Both the position numbers and the translations under genes were made by a program. The notes below the pieces were generated by a model. That model ran no database searches and was not told the origin of the DNA. It worked only from the letters and a program-made list of their open reading frames with translations. 39,538 nt of DNA from a virus: positions 1-39,538 of the IMG/VR virus record IMGVR_UViG_3300025087_000184; one strand, given 5' to 3'. How positions within the stretch are numbered: position 1 is the stretch's first letter; each line of letters opens with the position of its first letter. Positions 14,628-22,074 of the stretch are shown in pieces.

Positions 14628-14911
14628 AAAAATGTAATCATTTACCAAGCACAACACTAGCAACCCATAATGGGGTATGTGATGATTGTCTTAAAGAACA
14701 AAAACTCATAGACGGTATCTTTGAAATTAAAGAAAAAGAATTACAGGTTTATAAAGATACCTTATTAGAAAAGATAAAAGGAGTAAGAAGAGACGCATTA
14801 AGTCAATTTTGTTATCAAGGAGCACCAACTAAAGCTGAAGTTGCCCGACAAAAGTTAATCGGTGAAGGATATAAACAAGCCAAAGATGATATAATTAAAT
14901 TACTAAAATGA
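14624..14911 (+). CDS. Small Cys/helical protein, 95 aa
   Basis: The N-terminus (KKCNHLPS, GVCDDCLKEQ) has a possible zinc site, followed by a long charged helix and YKQAKDDIIKLLK at the end. Its TGA overlaps the start of the DGR-target-like gene (ATGA), so the two are translated together. Function unknown. Confidence 0.55.
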   Translation: MKKCNHLPSTTLATHNGVCDDCLKEQKLIDGIFEIKEKELQVYKDTLLEKIKGVRRDALSQFCYQGAPTKAEVARQKLIGEGYKQAKDDIIKLLK

Positions 14912-15411
14912 AAAAACAACAAATATTAGAGAAAATAAGTGACTTATTAGATAGCTATGATATTCCTAACACAATAGGTAAAAGTTTTGAAGACCATAAC
15001 TTCAAAGTAAATAGCAATGGTTGGAGGAAAATCACGGTAAATGATAAAATATATCTAGAAAATGACACTAAAGACATTTGGGAACTTTTAGAGGGATATT
15101 GTAAAGGAGAACAATTATTTACTTGGGACTCAGCAATGCGAGAAACCAAGAAAGCTGGTAAAACCATTCCTAGTGATGATGATTTTACTAGATTACTAAA
15201 GACTAAAGACGATATACTAAATGTTGTCTTCCCTGGCCACCGCGATACCAATGGTTCTTTCGACGGTCTTGGGGCGATCACGTACTTATGGTCTTCGCTT
15301 GAGAGTGGCGGTTCGGCTTGGACACGGGACTTGGGTTCGGGCTACGTCTCGGTGGGCCGGGGCACGGGCGGTAAGGCTTACGGTTTCTCGGTTCGTTGTT
15401 TGAAGGATTAA
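14908..15411 (+). CDS. C-type-lectin-fold protein, likely DGR target
   Basis: A 167-aa protein. Residues ~1-65 are helical and variable. Residues ~70-167 match the FGE-sulfatase/Fib_succ_major (CLec) fold used by diversity-generating retroelement targets: FTWDSAMRETKKAGKTIPSD, then PGHRDTNGSFDGLG, YLWSSLESG, and the C-terminal GFSVRCLKD. The last ~180 bases are A-poor and GC-rich, unlike the rest of the gene, as expected when template adenines have been mutagenised. No reverse transcriptase or template repeat is in the window. The ligand is unknown; such proteins usually bind variable surface targets. Confidence 0.75.
   Translation: MKKQQILEKISDLLDSYDIPNTIGKSFEDHNFKVNSNGWRKITVNDKIYLENDTKDIWELLEGYCKGEQLFTWDSAMRETKKAGKTIPSDDDFTRLLKTKDDILNVVFPGHRDTNGSFDGLGAITYLWSSLESGGSAWTRDLGSGYVSVGRGTGGKAYGFSVRCLKD
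15229..15408 (+). repeat. Putative DGR variable region (VR)
   Basis: In 15301-15400 I counted A 10, C 21, G 43 and T 26, against strongly A-rich flanks. A second reading frame is also open for 60 codons here because A-containing stop codons are scarce. The 3' end, coding GFSVRC, is where the initiation-of-mutagenic-homing element would sit. No adenine-rich template copy was found elsewhere in the window by eye. Confidence 0.65.
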
Positions 15412-15422
15412 AAAACAAAAAA

Positions 15423-15626
15423 ATGAAAAAACCAATAAAATCTCCCGAACTTAAAAGACATCACTGTGTAATGAATGATGGTTTTCAATCTTGCTTGTGC
15501 TTTATTGCGGGGCAAAAGGCGGAGAATAAGGCGTGGGTTAAGGGCAAGAGATGCCAAACTTGTGGTCGGAAGTTTGAGAATACCCCTACGACTTATAACT
15601 GCCAACGATGTTGGAAAATAAATTAA
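15423..15626 (+). CDS. Zinc-ribbon protein, 67 aa
   Basis: ATG 15423 (MKKPIKSPELK) is chosen over ATG 15396, which would overlap the preceding gene. C-terminal CQTCGRKFENTPTTYNCQRC is a clear four-cysteine ribbon; earlier HHC and CLC may add ligands. Possibly nucleic-acid binding. Function unknown. Confidence 0.6.
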   Translation: MKKPIKSPELKRHHCVMNDGFQSCLCFIAGQKAENKAWVKGKRCQTCGRKFENTPTTYNCQRCWKIN

Positions 15627-15630
15627 AAAA

Positions 15631-15792
15631 ATGAATAAATGTTCCAAATGTAATCAAATAGACGGACACCTTAAAACTTGTCTCAAAGACAATGACATTC
15701 CAGACTTCTTAAAAGAAATGGTCGGACTTAAAGAAGAGACAGAGTGGTTAAAAGAGATTAAAAGGTTAAATAAAAAAATACAAGAATTATGA
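15631..15792 (+). CDS. Small zinc-knuckle/coiled protein, 53 aa
   Basis: ATG 15631, TGA 15790-15792. KCSKCNQIDGHLKTCLK gives CxxC...H...C, then an acidic helix ending KRLNKKIQEL. The stop overlaps the next ATG (ATGA). Function unknown. Confidence 0.55.
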   Translation: MNKCSKCNQIDGHLKTCLKDNDIPDFLKEMVGLKEETEWLKEIKRLNKKIQEL

Positions 15793-15971
15793 AACTAACA
15801 GAAAAAAAGATAGTGCAGTTAATATTAGAAGACGAAGAGGTGGCAATGGTGTATCAGAGTATGAAATACGCCCTTCATCGCATTACCAGGCACGGTAAGG
15901 CAGGTTTAGTCGGCACAGAACCCCAAGTCAGGCAATTCTGTGAGGAGTTTGATAGGTTAATGAGGAGATAA
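15789..15971 (+). CDS. Small helical protein, 60 aa
   Basis: Helical with KKIVQLILEDEEVAMVYQSM and a basic middle (HRITRHGKAG). Coupled to the previous gene by ATGA. Function unknown. Confidence 0.5.
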   Translation: MKLTEKKIVQLILEDEEVAMVYQSMKYALHRITRHGKAGLVGTEPQVRQFCEEFDRLMRR

Positions 15972-15976
15972 ATAAT

Positions 15977-16207
15977 ATGCAAAATTATTGTAATATATGT
16001 GGTAAATACTATTATAATTGGCAACATACTTGTTATGGTGCAGGTGGAACAGCAAATCCTTATCCGTTTAATAATATTCCTGCTTCAGAAACTCACTACC
16101 ATTATGCCAAAGATTTATGTGGCGGACATTGCTGGTGTAAAGAAGAAATGGTCGGTGAAATAAAACATCGTGTTTGCTGTAATTGTGGACTTAGAGCAAA
16201 AATATAA
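15977..16207 (+). CDS. Cys/His-rich protein, 76 aa
   Basis: Contains CNICGKYY near the N-terminus, CGGHCWCKEE in the middle and RVCCNCGLRA at the end: enough Cys/His for two zinc sites. Likely a small structural zinc protein. Function unknown. Confidence 0.6.
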   Translation: MQNYCNICGKYYYNWQHTCYGAGGTANPYPFNNIPASETHYHYAKDLCGGHCWCKEEMVGEIKHRVCCNCGLRAKI

Positions 16208-16256
16208 CCCCCTTAACCCTACTGGCTACACCGTTTACTAGATAATAAATAATGAG

Positions 16257-16436
16257 ATGAACTGTGAACATAAAAATAAAGCATATAGTAGCACTGGAAT
16301 AACCTTAACGAGTTATCCTGCAATAAATATTTCCTATTGGATTTGTAAAGACTGCGGTTTTGAAGGACAAGATAGTATAAGAGAACCGTGCCCCAATCAA
16401 GAATTTTGGGAAACTAAAAGAAAGTTTAATAAATAA
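16257..16436 (+). CDS. Small zinc-binding protein, 59 aa
   Basis: ATG 16257 to TAA 16434-16436. CEH near the start, WICKDCGFEG in the middle and EPCPNQEFWE near the end give a plausible Cys3-His site. The upstream ATG at 16252 gives only two codons and is rejected. Function unknown. Confidence 0.5.
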   Translation: MNCEHKNKAYSSTGITLTSYPAINISYWICKDCGFEGQDSIREPCPNQEFWETKRKFNK

Positions 16437-16440
16437 AAAC

Positions 16441-16530
16441 TTGGAACAATTCGTTAAAATCATTCTCGGTGCAATGTATGTGTTAGCGGTAATGATGGTG
16501 CTTATTTTACTAGCATTACAATGGAGATGA
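16441..16530 (+). CDS. Small membrane peptide, 29 aa
   Basis: TTG start at 16441 after an AAATAAAAAC leader, or ATG 16474 if shorter. Nearly the whole peptide is one hydrophobic helix (FVKIILGAMYVLAVMMVLIL). Its TGA lies inside the start of the next ORF. Function unknown. Confidence 0.4.
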   Translation: MEQFVKIILGAMYVLAVMMVLILLALQWR

Positions 16531-16682
16531 TATGTATAAATTGCCACAAAAGGTCGGCTATAATCTTTTGTTCAGACAAGTGTAAGAAAGAAGATTATAG
16601 TAAGAGAATGATATTGCTTTATAAAAAGAATAATGTTAAAATTAAAACAAATGTTAAAACTAGAATCAAAAACAAGGGATGA
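16521..16682 (+). CDS. Small zinc-knuckle protein, 53 aa
   Basis: ATG 16521, TGA 16680-16682. ICINCHKRS followed by FCSDKCKKED gives CxxC-C-xxx-C, as in MYM or cytoplasmic zinc knuckles, followed by a basic tail. It overlaps both neighbours, the downstream one by 50 nt. Function unknown. Confidence 0.5.
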   Translation: MEMICINCHKRSAIIFCSDKCKKEDYSKRMILLYKKNNVKIKTNVKTRIKNKG

Positions 16683-16827
16683 GATAGTTCGCTTTTTACA
16701 AGCTCAAGTCGTGCCAGCTAGTGTGGGTGCAGGCTTAACGCAAGTAGCAAATATTCTCGCTAACTTAAAAGAAGAAGCTAAGGTGGAAGAGAAAACCGAT
16801 GACACTAATAAAGAGCCTAAAGTGTAA
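16633..16827 (+). CDS. Small helical protein, 64 aa
   Basis: A leucine-rich basic N-terminus (ATG 16633, or ATG 16651 giving MLKLESK), then RDEIVRFLQAQVVPASVGAG and an acidic tail. Overlaps the upstream ORF and the next gene (16799). Function unknown. Confidence 0.5.
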   Translation: MLKLKQMLKLESKTRDEIVRFLQAQVVPASVGAGLTQVANILANLKEEAKVEEKTDDTNKEPKV

Positions 16828-16969
16828 ATCAGGTCGCCCACATAGAATCCACAAAGCCAAGAAAAACCGCCGACCCTATCCTATATCTCTTAGCTGTAAA
16901 ACATATAAAGACAGACTACAGAGATTAAAGGAAGAAGAACTAGAAAATGAACTAAAAAAACTAAAATGA
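16799..16969 (+). CDS. Small basic protein, 56 aa
   Basis: ATG 16799, TGA 16967-16969. Highly basic N-terminal half (KSLKCKSGRPHRIHKAKKNR), then a charged helix ending ENELKKLK. The stop overlaps the next ATG (ATGA). Probably nucleic-acid binding. Function unknown. Confidence 0.5.
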   Translation: MTLIKSLKCKSGRPHRIHKAKKNRRPYPISLSCKTYKDRLQRLKEEELENELKKLK

Positions 16970-17139
16970 AAACAAAATTACCAAGAGACTTTCATAAGGT
17001 TAGTGAAAAAGAACTATTAGCTGGTGTTGTTAGAATGTTAGATGACCTCAATATCTGTGGTTCTCTAGCTGGAGAATATGATTTATATCAAGCTATATTT
17101 AAAGAACACGATAAATCAGTTGCACTAAATAAGAAGTAA
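16966..17139 (+). CDS. Small helical protein, 57 aa
   Basis: ATG 16966, TAA 17137-17139, 1 nt before TerS. FHKVSEKELLAGVVRMLDDL suggests a small helical bundle. Its position just upstream of the terminase genes could mean a packaging role, but nothing in the sequence proves this. Confidence 0.5.
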   Translation: MKTKLPRDFHKVSEKELLAGVVRMLDDLNICGSLAGEYDLYQAIFKEHDKSVALNKK

Positions 17140-17140
17140 A

Positions 17141-17536
17141 ATGGCTAGTGAAGATGCAAAAAATGTCGCAAAAGAAGTATTGGAAACTCTTGGAAGTGGT
17201 AAGAAGGTAATTTTAGGTGATATTTTAAGGAATAATGGCTATGCAGAGAAGACAGCTCTTAATCCTAAGAATGTTACAGAGACACAATCATTTCAAGATG
17301 TAATCAACCCAGTAGTTGAGAAAATGGAGAAGGAGCGGGACAGATTATTACTTGCTTTAGCCAATAAAGATTTAACCGAAGAGAAGTATCAAACAATGAT
17401 AGACGCTTTGGATAAGCTGACTAAGAACATTCAATTGCTTAATGGTGGTTCTACTGAAAGGTCATCGGTTGTTATATCTGGTTTTGATTATCTAGTCCCT
17501 AATAAAAATGAAACCACTAATAGCACCAACGCCTAA
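17141..17536 (+). CDS. terS: Terminase small subunit candidate
   Basis: A 131-aa protein. LGDILRNNGYAEKTALNPKNV resembles the DNA-binding N-terminal HTH of Terminase_2-type small subunits (GYS.KTA....), followed by a coiled helical region (VVEKMEKERDRLLLALANKD) suited to oligomerisation and a short tail. It lies directly before the large subunit and overlaps it by 29 nt. It would recognise the packaging site and load DNA on TerL. Confidence 0.65.
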   Translation: MASEDAKNVAKEVLETLGSGKKVILGDILRNNGYAEKTALNPKNVTETQSFQDVINPVVEKMEKERDRLLLALANKDLTEEKYQTMIDALDKLTKNIQLLNGGSTERSSVVISGFDYLVPNKNETTNSTNA

Positions 17537-18911
17537 ACAACACGAAGCCTACGAGGCTTTAAAAAATCCCGAAGTAGATACTATCTTTTTTGGTGGAAGT
17601 GCTGGCGGTGGAAAGTCTTGGCTTATCTGTGAATCTCGTTTGTGTAATGCTTACTTTTACCCTGGCTACCGCTCTTTCATTGCCCGTGAAGAACTTAAAC
17701 GCTTAATGCAGTCCACTTATGTGACTTGGACTAAAGTGTGCCAATTTCATAAAATCCCCCAGACTGACTGGAAACTAAACGGACAATATAATTACATAGA
17801 ATTTACTAATGGAAGTCGTATAGACTTACTAGATATTAAACTAATCCCATCAGACCAATTGTTTGAACGCTTTGGGTCTTTAGAATATACAGACGGGGCA
17901 ATAGAAGAAGCTGGAGAAACTGCATATCTCGCTTATGATGTTTTGAAATCTCGTATTGGTAGGCATAAGAATAAAGAGTTTGGACTACGCCCCACAATGC
18001 TTATAAGCGGAAACCCTAAAAAGAACTGGACATTTACCGAGTTTTATAAACCTTGGAAGAATGGAACACTACCTAGTAATGTTCGCTTTATCCAAGCCCT
18101 GTATTCTGATAACAAACACACTGCTGAAGAATATGGTAAGCAGTTATCTCAAATCCACGACCGCATTATGAAAGAGCGTTTGATGTATGGTAACTGGGAT
18201 TATGCTGATGATGATAACGCTTTGATGTCTTTTGATAATATTCAAGATTTATTTACAAATACAATATCCGAAACCAATGAAAGTTATCTCACAGTAGATG
18301 TGGCTCGCTATGGTTCGGACTCCACTGTCTTTAATTATTGGAAAGGTTTACACTCCTACAAAACTGAACGTTTTACTAAACTAGGCGTAGACCAAGTATC
18401 TGAAAAACTAAAGATTGCTTTAAGAGATGAGAAAATCCCTTACTCGCATTGTGGTGTGGACGATGACGGAATTGGTGGGGGTGTGACTGATACAGTTAAA
18501 GGTGTCCGTCCTTTTACCGCAAACAAAACGCCTTTTATGAACCGATACACTGGTAAGCCTGACAACTTTCGTAATCTTAAAACTCAATGTGCTTATTTAC
18601 TAGCTGAATTAGTCAATGCACATAAAATTAAAGTCACTTGTGATGACGCTACTAAGGAACTATTAAGTGAAGAACTCGCCCAGATTAAACGCAAGGACGC
18701 TGATAAGGAAGGAAAACTGGAGATTGAGCCTAAAGATAAACAAAAGGAAATGCTTGGACGCTCACCTGATGTTTGTGATACGATGATAATGCGTATGATG
18801 TTTGAACTTGAAAGACCTACTAAAGAGCCTTTAAGATTAGACCCTATTGCTATAATGCTACAGAACAAAGCCCCTAAAACTAGCGGTAGCGATGAACTTG
18901 ATTTTAAATAA
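17508..18911 (+). CDS. terL: Terminase large subunit
   Basis: A 467-aa protein of normal TerL length. Walker A GGSAGGGKS is at residues 29-37 with the adenine-binding PTPKQHEAYEAL before it. The YTDGAIEEAGE block (about 125-135) fits Walker B/catalytic Glu. The RNase-H-like nuclease half begins at about 258 with YLTVDVARYGSD, with a further acidic set in VDDDGIGGGVTD (about 315-328). It powers and cuts DNA during packaging at the portal. Confidence 0.93.
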   Translation: MKPLIAPTPKQHEAYEALKNPEVDTIFFGGSAGGGKSWLICESRLCNAYFYPGYRSFIAREELKRLMQSTYVTWTKVCQFHKIPQTDWKLNGQYNYIEFTNGSRIDLLDIKLIPSDQLFERFGSLEYTDGAIEEAGETAYLAYDVLKSRIGRHKNKEFGLRPTMLISGNPKKNWTFTEFYKPWKNGTLPSNVRFIQALYSDNKHTAEEYGKQLSQIHDRIMKERLMYGNWDYADDDNALMSFDNIQDLFTNTISETNESYLTVDVARYGSDSTVFNYWKGLHSYKTERFTKLGVDQVSEKLKIALRDEKIPYSHCGVDDDGIGGGVTDTVKGVRPFTANKTPFMNRYTGKPDNFRNLKTQCAYLLAELVNAHKIKVTCDDATKELLSEELAQIKRKDADKEGKLEIEPKDKQKEMLGRSPDVCDTMIMRMMFELERPTKEPLRLDPIAIMLQNKAPKTSGSDELDFK

Positions 18912-18912
18912 G

Positions 18913-19557
18913 ATGGAACTAAATAAAATATATAACACAGACTGCCTAGAATTTATGAAGACCTTACCTGATAAGTGTATTGATTTAGTGCTGACTGACC
19001 CACCTTATGGGATAGGAGCTTATAAAAACGGGACTATGGGAGGCGGAGTGCTAGCAAAGCAATCAACTTTCAGACCGATAGACTGGGATAATGCAATACC
19101 GAGTAAAGATATTTTTGATGAAATTAAGAGGGTGAGTAAAAATCAAATAATTTTTGGCGGCAATTATTTTGTATCTTATTTAGATAATTCCCCTTGTTGG
19201 ATAGTATGGGATAAAGATAACGGAGATAATAATTTTGCTGATTGTGAATTAGCTTGGACTTCTTTTAGAACTGCCGTTAGGAAGTTTAAATTCAAATGGC
19301 AAGGTATGTTGCAGGAAAATATGAAAGATAAGGAGGTTAAATTTCATCCCACTCAAAAACCTGTCGAACTTATGAAATGGTGTTTAGACAATTATTCTAA
19401 GGAGGGTGATATTATTTTAGATTGCTTCGCTGGGGGGGGTTCAACGCTTATAGCCTGTAAACATCTCAAACGCAATTATATTGGGTGTGAAATCAGTAAA
19501 GACTATTGCGACATAATCCAAAAACGGCTAGACGGAATGACACAAGGGCTATTTTAA
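18913..19557 (+). CDS. DNA adenine (N6/N4) methyltransferase, orphan
   Basis: Start ATG 18913 (MELNKIYNTDCLEF) is preferred to ATG 18892, which overlaps terL. Catalytic DPPY is at residues 29-32, and motif I comes late (DCFAGGGSTLIACKHLKRNY), so the motif order is IV then I: beta class. The HPTQKPVELMKW block is typical. No restriction endonuclease is adjacent, so it probably protects phage DNA from host restriction or marks DNA for packaging. It sits between terL and portal. Confidence 0.88.
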   Translation: MELNKIYNTDCLEFMKTLPDKCIDLVLTDPPYGIGAYKNGTMGGGVLAKQSTFRPIDWDNAIPSKDIFDEIKRVSKNQIIFGGNYFVSYLDNSPCWIVWDKDNGDNNFADCELAWTSFRTAVRKFKFKWQGMLQENMKDKEVKFHPTQKPVELMKWCLDNYSKEGDIILDCFAGGGSTLIACKHLKRNYIGCEISKDYCDIIQKRLDGMTQGLF

Positions 19558-19563
19558 GCATAA

Positions 19564-19594
19564 TTCTGCAATCTTTTTCTCTCTATGTTATTCT
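19564..19594 (+). promoter_or_regulatory. Late promoter 1 (portal)
   Basis: TTCTGCA (19564-19570), 15 nt, then TGTTATTCT (19586-19594). One of four sites with invariant spacing, 29 nt before the portal ATG. Confidence 0.7.
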
Positions 19595-19623
19595 TATCTC
19601 ATATCAGCCAACCATTTAAATAA

Positions 19624-21399
19624 ATGTCTAATAAAGATTTTAATATATTTGCTCGTTTGCAGGAGGAACTTGATGACTATTTTCAAAACAAAGTGAAAAT
19701 TGGTCAAGGTTCAAAGCAAAGCAAACGCTCACCCTATGAGTTCTCCCAGTTTGATACCCTTGAAACCATTGATTATTACTGTGGTTCAAAGTTTGAACGA
19801 GGTGAAAAGGACACTGACGGCACACCTAAAATCTTCCTAAACCTAGTATCTTTCCGTGCTGAAACTGCCTCCAAGAACATTGACCTTGATGTCAAAGACT
19901 TTACTTTTATCCCTGAATCAGATGATTCTATTTACGGGGCTTTACTTTTACGAAAGTTATTCAGACGCTGGGCTAAAGAGAAGTATTTTGGTGAAATGAT
20001 AAACGATATGGTAGATGACTTCCCTAAATATGGAACTATTGTTGTTAAACGAGCGGGACGGGACTTACAACGAGTTGACCTATGCACCCTACGCAACCAA
20101 CAGGACGCTGAAAGCCTAAACGAAGCCCGTTATGTTATTGAAGAGCATAAAGATATGCTACGAAGTGATATGGAAGCCTATAAGGATTGGGATTTGACTG
20201 ACTTAAAAGACGAATGGGACACTAAAACTACTGTCTATGAACGCTATGGTTATGTTCCACTTGATTGGTATAAAGAATATAAAAAGGAAGCGGTGCAACA
20301 AGATGACGACAAGAAATCTATCAAAGTAATTTCAATTCTAGCCCCTGACGCTGAATCTAAAGACCCTGACGGTGCTTTATTGTTCTGTGAAGAAGTAAAA
20401 GAACTCCCCTATCAAGAAGTGCATTACAAAAAACTAGCAGGACGCTGGCTTGGTGAGGGTGAAGTAGAAAAGAACTTTGGCAACCAAGTAGCAAGGAATA
20501 TGATTTTTAATTTAAGGAAACGTGCCTTAGCTTGGTCATCTAAAAATATATTCCAGTCTATGAGTGATGAAGTGGCTAATAACCTTGTCCGTGAAGTAAA
20601 AGACGGTGATGTTCTAAAGATTGAAGCCAATGGGGCTTTGACCCGTGTTGATACGGTGAATCGCTCTAACGCTGACGCTGGGGCTATTGATACGGCTGTG
20701 GAAGAAAACGCTAATCAACGTTCATTTACTTTTGAAAGTGCAACAGGTGAAGCTTTGCCTTCTGGCACGTCATTCCGTCTTGGGGCAATGATGACTAATA
20801 CCGTTCAATCCTACTACAAATTAAAACGACAGAAACTAGGTTTATTCTTTACTCGTTTAGTCACGGAAGATTTAATCCCTATCTTTGAACGAGATAACAA
20901 AGAAGCTGGTAAAGTAGGTTTTTTTGACGGTGAAGACGGCTTTGATACCCTCCGAATGGCTAAGAAAGAATATATGAAAGGTCAGATACTTGTAGAAAAG
21001 GTTTTGAAAGGTGATTTTGAAGGACTAGATACTCTAACCGAACAGGTAGATTTACTCCTATCCTTAAAAACTTCCGACTTTTATTCCTTTGAAGAAAACT
21101 ACTGGAAGAACCTTAAATACCAAGTAGGTATAGAAGTAACAGGAGAATCCACTGATGTCGTCAAGAAAATGGAAACACTTACAACTCTCTACACTTCAAT
21201 GGTTCAGACAGGTAATCCTAATGCCGAGAGTGTGTTGAAGCGTATTCTAGCCCTGACAGGCGAGAAAATGCCCCTACAAGCAGGTATTCAGTCCCCAATG
21301 GGTCAAATGGCTAATCCAATGCAACAGACTCAAGGTGGGGCAACTAGCGTGCCTAGCTCAATGAATATGGCAGAGAATATGGCTGGACTAAAAGCATAG
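19624..21399 (+). CDS. Portal protein
   Basis: A 591-aa protein; length, position after terminase and before scaffold/capsid, and composition (NLRKRALAWSSKNIFQSMSD; ARNMIFN) fit a podovirus-type portal, the dodecameric ring through which DNA enters and leaves. The C-terminal ~35 residues are Gln/Met/Gly-rich and probably disordered. Preceded by a late promoter. Stop TAG. Confidence 0.8.
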   Translation: MSNKDFNIFARLQEELDDYFQNKVKIGQGSKQSKRSPYEFSQFDTLETIDYYCGSKFERGEKDTDGTPKIFLNLVSFRAETASKNIDLDVKDFTFIPESDDSIYGALLLRKLFRRWAKEKYFGEMINDMVDDFPKYGTIVVKRAGRDLQRVDLCTLRNQQDAESLNEARYVIEEHKDMLRSDMEAYKDWDLTDLKDEWDTKTTVYERYGYVPLDWYKEYKKEAVQQDDDKKSIKVISILAPDAESKDPDGALLFCEEVKELPYQEVHYKKLAGRWLGEGEVEKNFGNQVARNMIFNLRKRALAWSSKNIFQSMSDEVANNLVREVKDGDVLKIEANGALTRVDTVNRSNADAGAIDTAVEENANQRSFTFESATGEALPSGTSFRLGAMMTNTVQSYYKLKRQKLGLFFTRLVTEDLIPIFERDNKEAGKVGFFDGEDGFDTLRMAKKEYMKGQILVEKVLKGDFEGLDTLTEQVDLLLSLKTSDFYSFEENYWKNLKYQVGIEVTGESTDVVKKMETLTTLYTSMVQTGNPNAESVLKRILALTGEKMPLQAGIQSPMGQMANPMQQTQGGATSVPSSMNMAENMAGLKA

Positions 21400-21411
21400 A
21401 AGTGATATAAT
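21384..21411 (+). promoter_or_regulatory. Sigma-70-like promoter within portal 3' end
   Basis: TGGACT (21384-21389), 16 nt, TATAAT (21406-21411), 7 nt before the ATG at 21419. It fits the leaderless promoter class, although the -35 lies in portal coding sequence. Confidence 0.5.
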
Positions 21412-21418
21412 TTAGATT

Positions 21419-21604
21419 ATGCTTACATATAAAGTAACTTTTGAATTAGTATATCCTGAAAGTGATAGTGATGTGAAAACTGCCTATGTCTTAGCTGATA
21501 GTTTCAAAGACGCTGAATACAAAACACTAGGTCGTTATAAAAAAGAATTTGAGCGTGCCTATGTTATGAGTATGGAAATGCTTAATGCAGATATTATTAT
21601 ATGA
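21419..21604 (+). CDS. Small protein between portal and scaffold, 61 aa
   Basis: Strand-rich N-terminus (LTYKVTFELVYPESDSDVKT) then a helix (FKDAEYKTLGRYKKEFERA). The stop overlaps the next ATG (ATGA). It may be transcribed leaderless from the TATAAT 7 nt upstream. Function unknown. Confidence 0.6.
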   Translation: MLTYKVTFELVYPESDSDVKTAYVLADSFKDAEYKTLGRYKKEFERAYVMSMEMLNADIII

Positions 21605-21816
21605 TAAATACAGAACTTATTCGCTTCATAGCCGAGAATGATGTTACCCGTAAAAATGTGATAGCTTATTTAAAGCAAGTGCAAGATGAAATAGCTGATG
21701 TCCGTCAAGGTGATTACTCTAAAGAAACCCGCCTACAATCTATTGAAGTGATAGAAACTCTTTTAATTAAAAAGCTAAACGCAATGTCTAATAGGGGAAA
21801 TAAAGATGAGGAGTAA
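21601..21816 (+). CDS. Small helical protein, 71 aa
   Basis: Helical (RFIAENDVTRKNVIAYLKQV; VIETLLIKKLNAMSN), ending in a charged tail. Coupled to the previous gene and overlapping the next by 11 nt. Function unknown. Confidence 0.55.
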   Translation: MINTELIRFIAENDVTRKNVIAYLKQVQDEIADVRQGDYSKETRLQSIEVIETLLIKKLNAMSNRGNKDEE

Positions 21817-21910
21817 GATAAAAAAAGCAATAAGGTTTGTAATAAAGATAATATGTTCACCAGTCTTGCTTGTTTGGTGGATTTTAGACTGGATTTATAG
21901 TGATAAGTAA
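21806..21910 (+). CDS. Small membrane protein, 34 aa
   Basis: ATG 21806 to TAA 21908-21910. A basic start (RSKIKKAIRFVIKIIC) followed by a Trp-rich hydrophobic stretch (SPVLLVWWILDWIY) predicts one membrane segment. It overlaps the preceding gene. Function unknown. Confidence 0.5.
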   Translation: MRSKIKKAIRFVIKIICSPVLLVWWILDWIYSDK

Positions 21911-21954
21911 TGTAATCGGAAAAGATGTGTAGGACAGAAAGTTTCCGTATTACA
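21911..21954. other. Inverted repeat before capsid-operon promoter
   Basis: TGTAATCGGAAA (21911-21922) pairs with TTTCCGTATTACA (21942-21954), a 12-bp stem with one bulged base. It lies 15 nt upstream of the late promoter at 21970. It could be a terminator for the upstream genes (no U run follows) or an operator. Confidence 0.5.
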
Positions 21955-21969
21955 CATAAATTCTCATAT

Positions 21970-22000
21970 TTCTGCACGAATTAAACACTCGTGTTATTAT
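21970..22000 (+). promoter_or_regulatory. Late promoter 2 (scaffold/capsid)
   Basis: TTCTGCA (21970-21976), 15 nt, TGTTATTAT (21992-22000), an extended -10. The match with promoter 3 reaches CATATTTCTGCA on the left and TGTTATTATTT on the right. The 74-nt leader to the ATG contains a CTCGCGAG palindrome. Confidence 0.75.
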
Positions 22001-22074
22001 TTTAATATATCAGCTCGCGAGTAAGCATATTCTCGCATAACAGCACGGAGGCTCTGCATAAACCTCTCAAAACA

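Noticed and set aside
15221-15403. Second 60-codon ORF in another frame
   Set aside because: It is a by-product of A depletion, which removes stop codons, and overlaps a recognisable CLec domain in the true frame.
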